Translations under genes and position numbers: made by a program
The notes under the pieces: model-generated
The model's database searches: none
Told to the model about the DNA's origin: nothing
What the model saw: the letters and a program-made list of their open reading frames with translations, nothing else
In this document: in pieces, positions 62,426 through 64,000 of the stretch
Numbering within the stretch: the first letter of the stretch is position 1
How the letters are laid out: each line of letters begins with the position of its first letter
Assembly: GCF_900103285.1 (NCBI RefSeq)
Contig: NZ_FNGS01000003.1
Coordinates: 62,001 to 126,000, forward strand
From: Siphonobacter aquaeclarae
GTDB taxonomy: Bacteria > Bacteroidota > Bacteroidia > Cytophagales > Spirosomataceae
Direction of reading: 5' to 3'
DNA: 64,000 nt

Positions 62426-63565
62426 ATGATTGAGTGTACGCGTTGCGGCAGGGTAGAAGGCATCAAACGGGCGGGTTTCGTCCGCGGGCAGCAGCGGTAT
62501 TTCTGCCGGGATTGCCGGTATTACTTCGTGCTGGAAAAGCAGGCGCCTGCGCCCCGGCGGCGTCAGACAACGATCATTGACATCGCCCGGCACCTCGGCG
62601 TCTCTCCTTCCACGGTATCGAAAGCGCTGTCGGGCCGGCAGGATATCAGCCCACGTACCCGCGAAGAAATCCGCCGGGTCGCCGCTGAGTTGCAGTACCA
62701 GCCCAATTTGCTGGCACAGGGGCTTACGTCCAGCAAAACCTTTACCATCGGGGTGATTATTCCGAATATCGAGCGACCGTTTTTTGCTTCGGTCGTCAGC
62801 GGCATCCAACAGGTCGTTTCTCCGGCGGGGTACCGCGTGATGATCTGTCAGTCAAATGAATCGCATGCGACGGAGGTCGCCAACGTCCAGGCGCTGGTAG
62901 CGAGCCGGGTGGAAGGCATGCTGATCTGCCATTCCATCGAAACAGAAACATTTGATCACATCGCGCGACCGTTTGCCAACGGATTTCCGATCGTGCATTT
63001 CGACCGTGTTTGCGAAGAAATCGCGACAGCTAAGGTCATTCAGGACGATTTTGGCGGCGCCTTTGCGATGGTGGAGCATCTCCTTCAGCAAGGGTACCGC
63101 CGGATCGCCATCCTCGCCGGACCGGAGAAACTGCTGATCAGCCGCCGGCGCCTGGCCGGGTATCAGGCCGCGCTGGAAAAATACGGTCTGCCGCTGGAAG
63201 AAGAGCTGATCTATCATGGTGATTTCCGGCCGGAGACAGCCCGGCGGGCGCTGGAACAATGGGAAAACCAGCGTCCGGATGCCGTGTTTTGCATTCACTA
63301 CGGCAATGCCATTGACCTGTTGCAAGCCTTGCATGAGCGGGGCATCCGGGTGCCGGAGGAGATGGCGCTCGCCGGTTTCGGCGATGAGCTGCTGACCGCC
63401 CTTATCGAGCCGGGTCTGACGACTATCCAGCCCTACCCGTTTCAGATCGGGCAGAAAGCCGCGCGTTTGCTGCTGGAACAGATTCATCATCCCGAGTCAT
63501 TTGTCCCGGCAACGCATGTGCTGAAGGGGGAGTTGATCGTGCGGGGGTCTTCCAGGAAGAAATAA
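62426..63565 (+). CDS. LacI-family transcriptional regulator with N-terminal zinc ribbon
   Basis: 379 aa from the ATG at 62426. Residues 1-35 form a transposase-like zinc ribbon, Cys4-x2-Cys7 and Cys27-x2-Cys30, with the phrase GQQRYFCRDCRYYF as in IS1/InsA zinc-binding domains. A proline/arginine linker leads to the LacI helix-turn-helix (TTIIDIARHLGVSPSTVSKAL, about 47-67, with the hinge LQYQPNLLAQGL). After it comes a full periplasmic-binding-protein-like ligand domain (IGVIIPNIERPFF, AGFGDELLTALIEPGLTTI). It probably represses the divergent glucuronate operon through the 62280-62323 palindrome; the ligand is likely a uronate or xylo-oligosaccharide derivative. Confidence 0.9.
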   Translation: MIECTRCGRVEGIKRAGFVRGQQRYFCRDCRYYFVLEKQAPAPRRRQTTIIDIARHLGVSPSTVSKALSGRQDISPRTREEIRRVAAELQYQPNLLAQGLTSSKTFTIGVIIPNIERPFFASVVSGIQQVVSPAGYRVMICQSNESHATEVANVQALVASRVEGMLICHSIETETFDHIARPFANGFPIVHFDRVCEEIATAKVIQDDFGGAFAMVEHLLQQGYRRIAILAGPEKLLISRRRLAGYQAALEKYGLPLEEELIYHGDFRPETARRALEQWENQRPDAVFCIHYGNAIDLLQALHERGIRVPEEMALAGFGDELLTALIEPGLTTIQPYPFQIGQKAARLLLEQIHHPESFVPATHVLKGELIVRGSSRKK

Positions 63566-63592
63566 AAAACGCCGGTACATGGGTACCGGCGT
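63562..63592 (-). terminator. nrdB terminator
   Basis: ACGCCGGTAC and GTACCGGCGT (63569-63578, 63583-63592) form a 10-bp stem; on minus it is followed by a T run (plus A run 63564-63569). It overlaps the regulator's stop codon. Confidence 0.8.
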
Positions 63593-63615
63593 CAGAAAAG
63601 AGAATATTCTATTGA

Positions 63616-64000
63616 CTAGAAATCTTCGTCAAGCGCGAATTTCGGCGAATCCTTCTCCTGATTTCCGGACATGACGCCGGCCTTCTGGTATTCGCCGACC
63701 CGTTTTTCGAAGAAATTGGTCTTGCCCTGGAGGGAGATCATCTCCATGAAATCGAACGGATTGGTAGCGTTGAATTGCTTTTCAAGGCCAAGCGCTACAA
63801 GAAGGCGGTCGGCTACGAATTCAATGTACTGACTCATCAAAGCCGCGTTCATCCCGATAAGGGAAACCGGCAGGGCGTCGGTCACGAATTCTTTTTCGAT
63901 CGCGACAGCATCGAGGATGATGTCGTAGATATCCTGCTTCGGCATTTTGTTCACGATGTGGTTCGTGTACAGGAGGCAGGCAAAATCGCAGTGAAGACCT
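63616..64000 (-). CDS. nrdB: Ribonucleotide reductase beta subunit, 5' part outside window
   Basis: C-terminal 128 residues of class I ribonucleotide reductase small subunit, which holds the diiron/tyrosyl-radical site and supplies the radical to NrdA. Visible: [20 protein letters not shown], then [21 protein letters not shown] (metal-ligand helix region) and [15 protein letters not shown]. The C-terminal tail FALDEDF is the short peptide that docks on the alpha subunit. The frame is open to the window edge; the start and the earlier iron ligands are not visible. Confidence 0.92.
   Translation of the reverse strand, partial: GLHCDFACLLYTNHIVNKMPKQDIYDIILDAVAIEKEFVTDALPVSLIGMNAALMSQYIEFVADRLLVALGLEKQFNATNPFDFMEMISLQGKTNFFEKRVGEYQKAGVMSGNQEKDSPKFALDEDF

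Noticed and set aside
62426-62530. Insertion-sequence remnant at the start of the regulator gene
   Set aside because: Zinc ribbon and LacI part are in one frame with a sensible linker; no inverted repeats or target duplication seen.

Overview
The window is chromosomal DNA from a member of the Bacteroidota, most likely a Cytophagales-type organism with about 54% GC. The evidence is a PorP/SprF-family outer-membrane protein divergent from a large PKD-domain protein with a gliding-motility/type IX secretion C-terminal domain, many signal-peptide or lipobox proteins, promoters of the Bacteroidota type (TTG about 19-20 bp before TAnnTTTG), and few recognisable Shine-Dalgarno sites. It is mostly core genome. 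I see no prophage, insertion sequence, CRISPR array or rRNA.

Layout. 1-5.8 kb: a truncated methyltransferase, an Ig-like lipoprotein, a secreted TPR protein and a metallopeptidase-MORN fusion. The two gaps around the TPR gene carry clustered DnaA-box-like 9-mers and an AT-rich stretch, so this is a candidate replication origin. 5.9-16.3 kb: acyl-CoA synthetase, amino-acid permease, purB, sbcDC and map. 16.3-25.2 kb, mostly minus strand: secreted proteins, a Sua5/YrdC protein, a SIMPL protein, folK, a YifB/ComM AAA protein and topoisomerase IB. 25.3-31.3 kb: a two-gene Fe-S oxidoreductase operon, then a minus-strand housekeeping run (epimerase-like protein, nadD, rmuC, prfA). 31.4-44.1 kb: small envelope proteins, a C-terminal processing protease, a polysaccharide flippase, an ECF sigma factor with an overlapping small ORF, nth, two rhomboid proteases, dxs, a molybdopterin oxidoreductase, a chagasin-like inhibitor and phosphatidylserine decarboxylase. 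44.2-53.5 kb: a tight four-gene envelope operon, an M28 peptidase, tRNA-Leu(CAG), mqo, lpd and PorP/SprF. 53.8-64 kb: the gliding-type surface protein, a GH16 glucanase, a glucuronate/glucuronoxylan locus and the C-terminal end of nrdB.

The most unusual area is the glucuronate locus (58.1-63.6 kb). A complete mannonate dehydratase reads in frame, with no stop, into a complete GH67 alpha-glucuronidase whose secretion signal sits exactly at the junction. The fusion is followed one base later by an SDR oxidoreductase. It is divergent from a LacI-type regulator that carries an extra N-terminal zinc ribbon, and a 44-bp almost perfect palindrome lies between them. Together these genes would release glucuronic acid from xylan and feed it into the fructuronate/mannonate branch under substrate control.

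A second unexpected signal is a dispersed palindromic element. Four copies (7.83, 16.27, 34.11 and 57.18 kb) have arms built from three tandem 9-bp units of the form TCTGTGNNN, and three of them begin 2-11 bp after a stop codon. A differently built nested palindrome with heptad repeats follows the tRNA gene.
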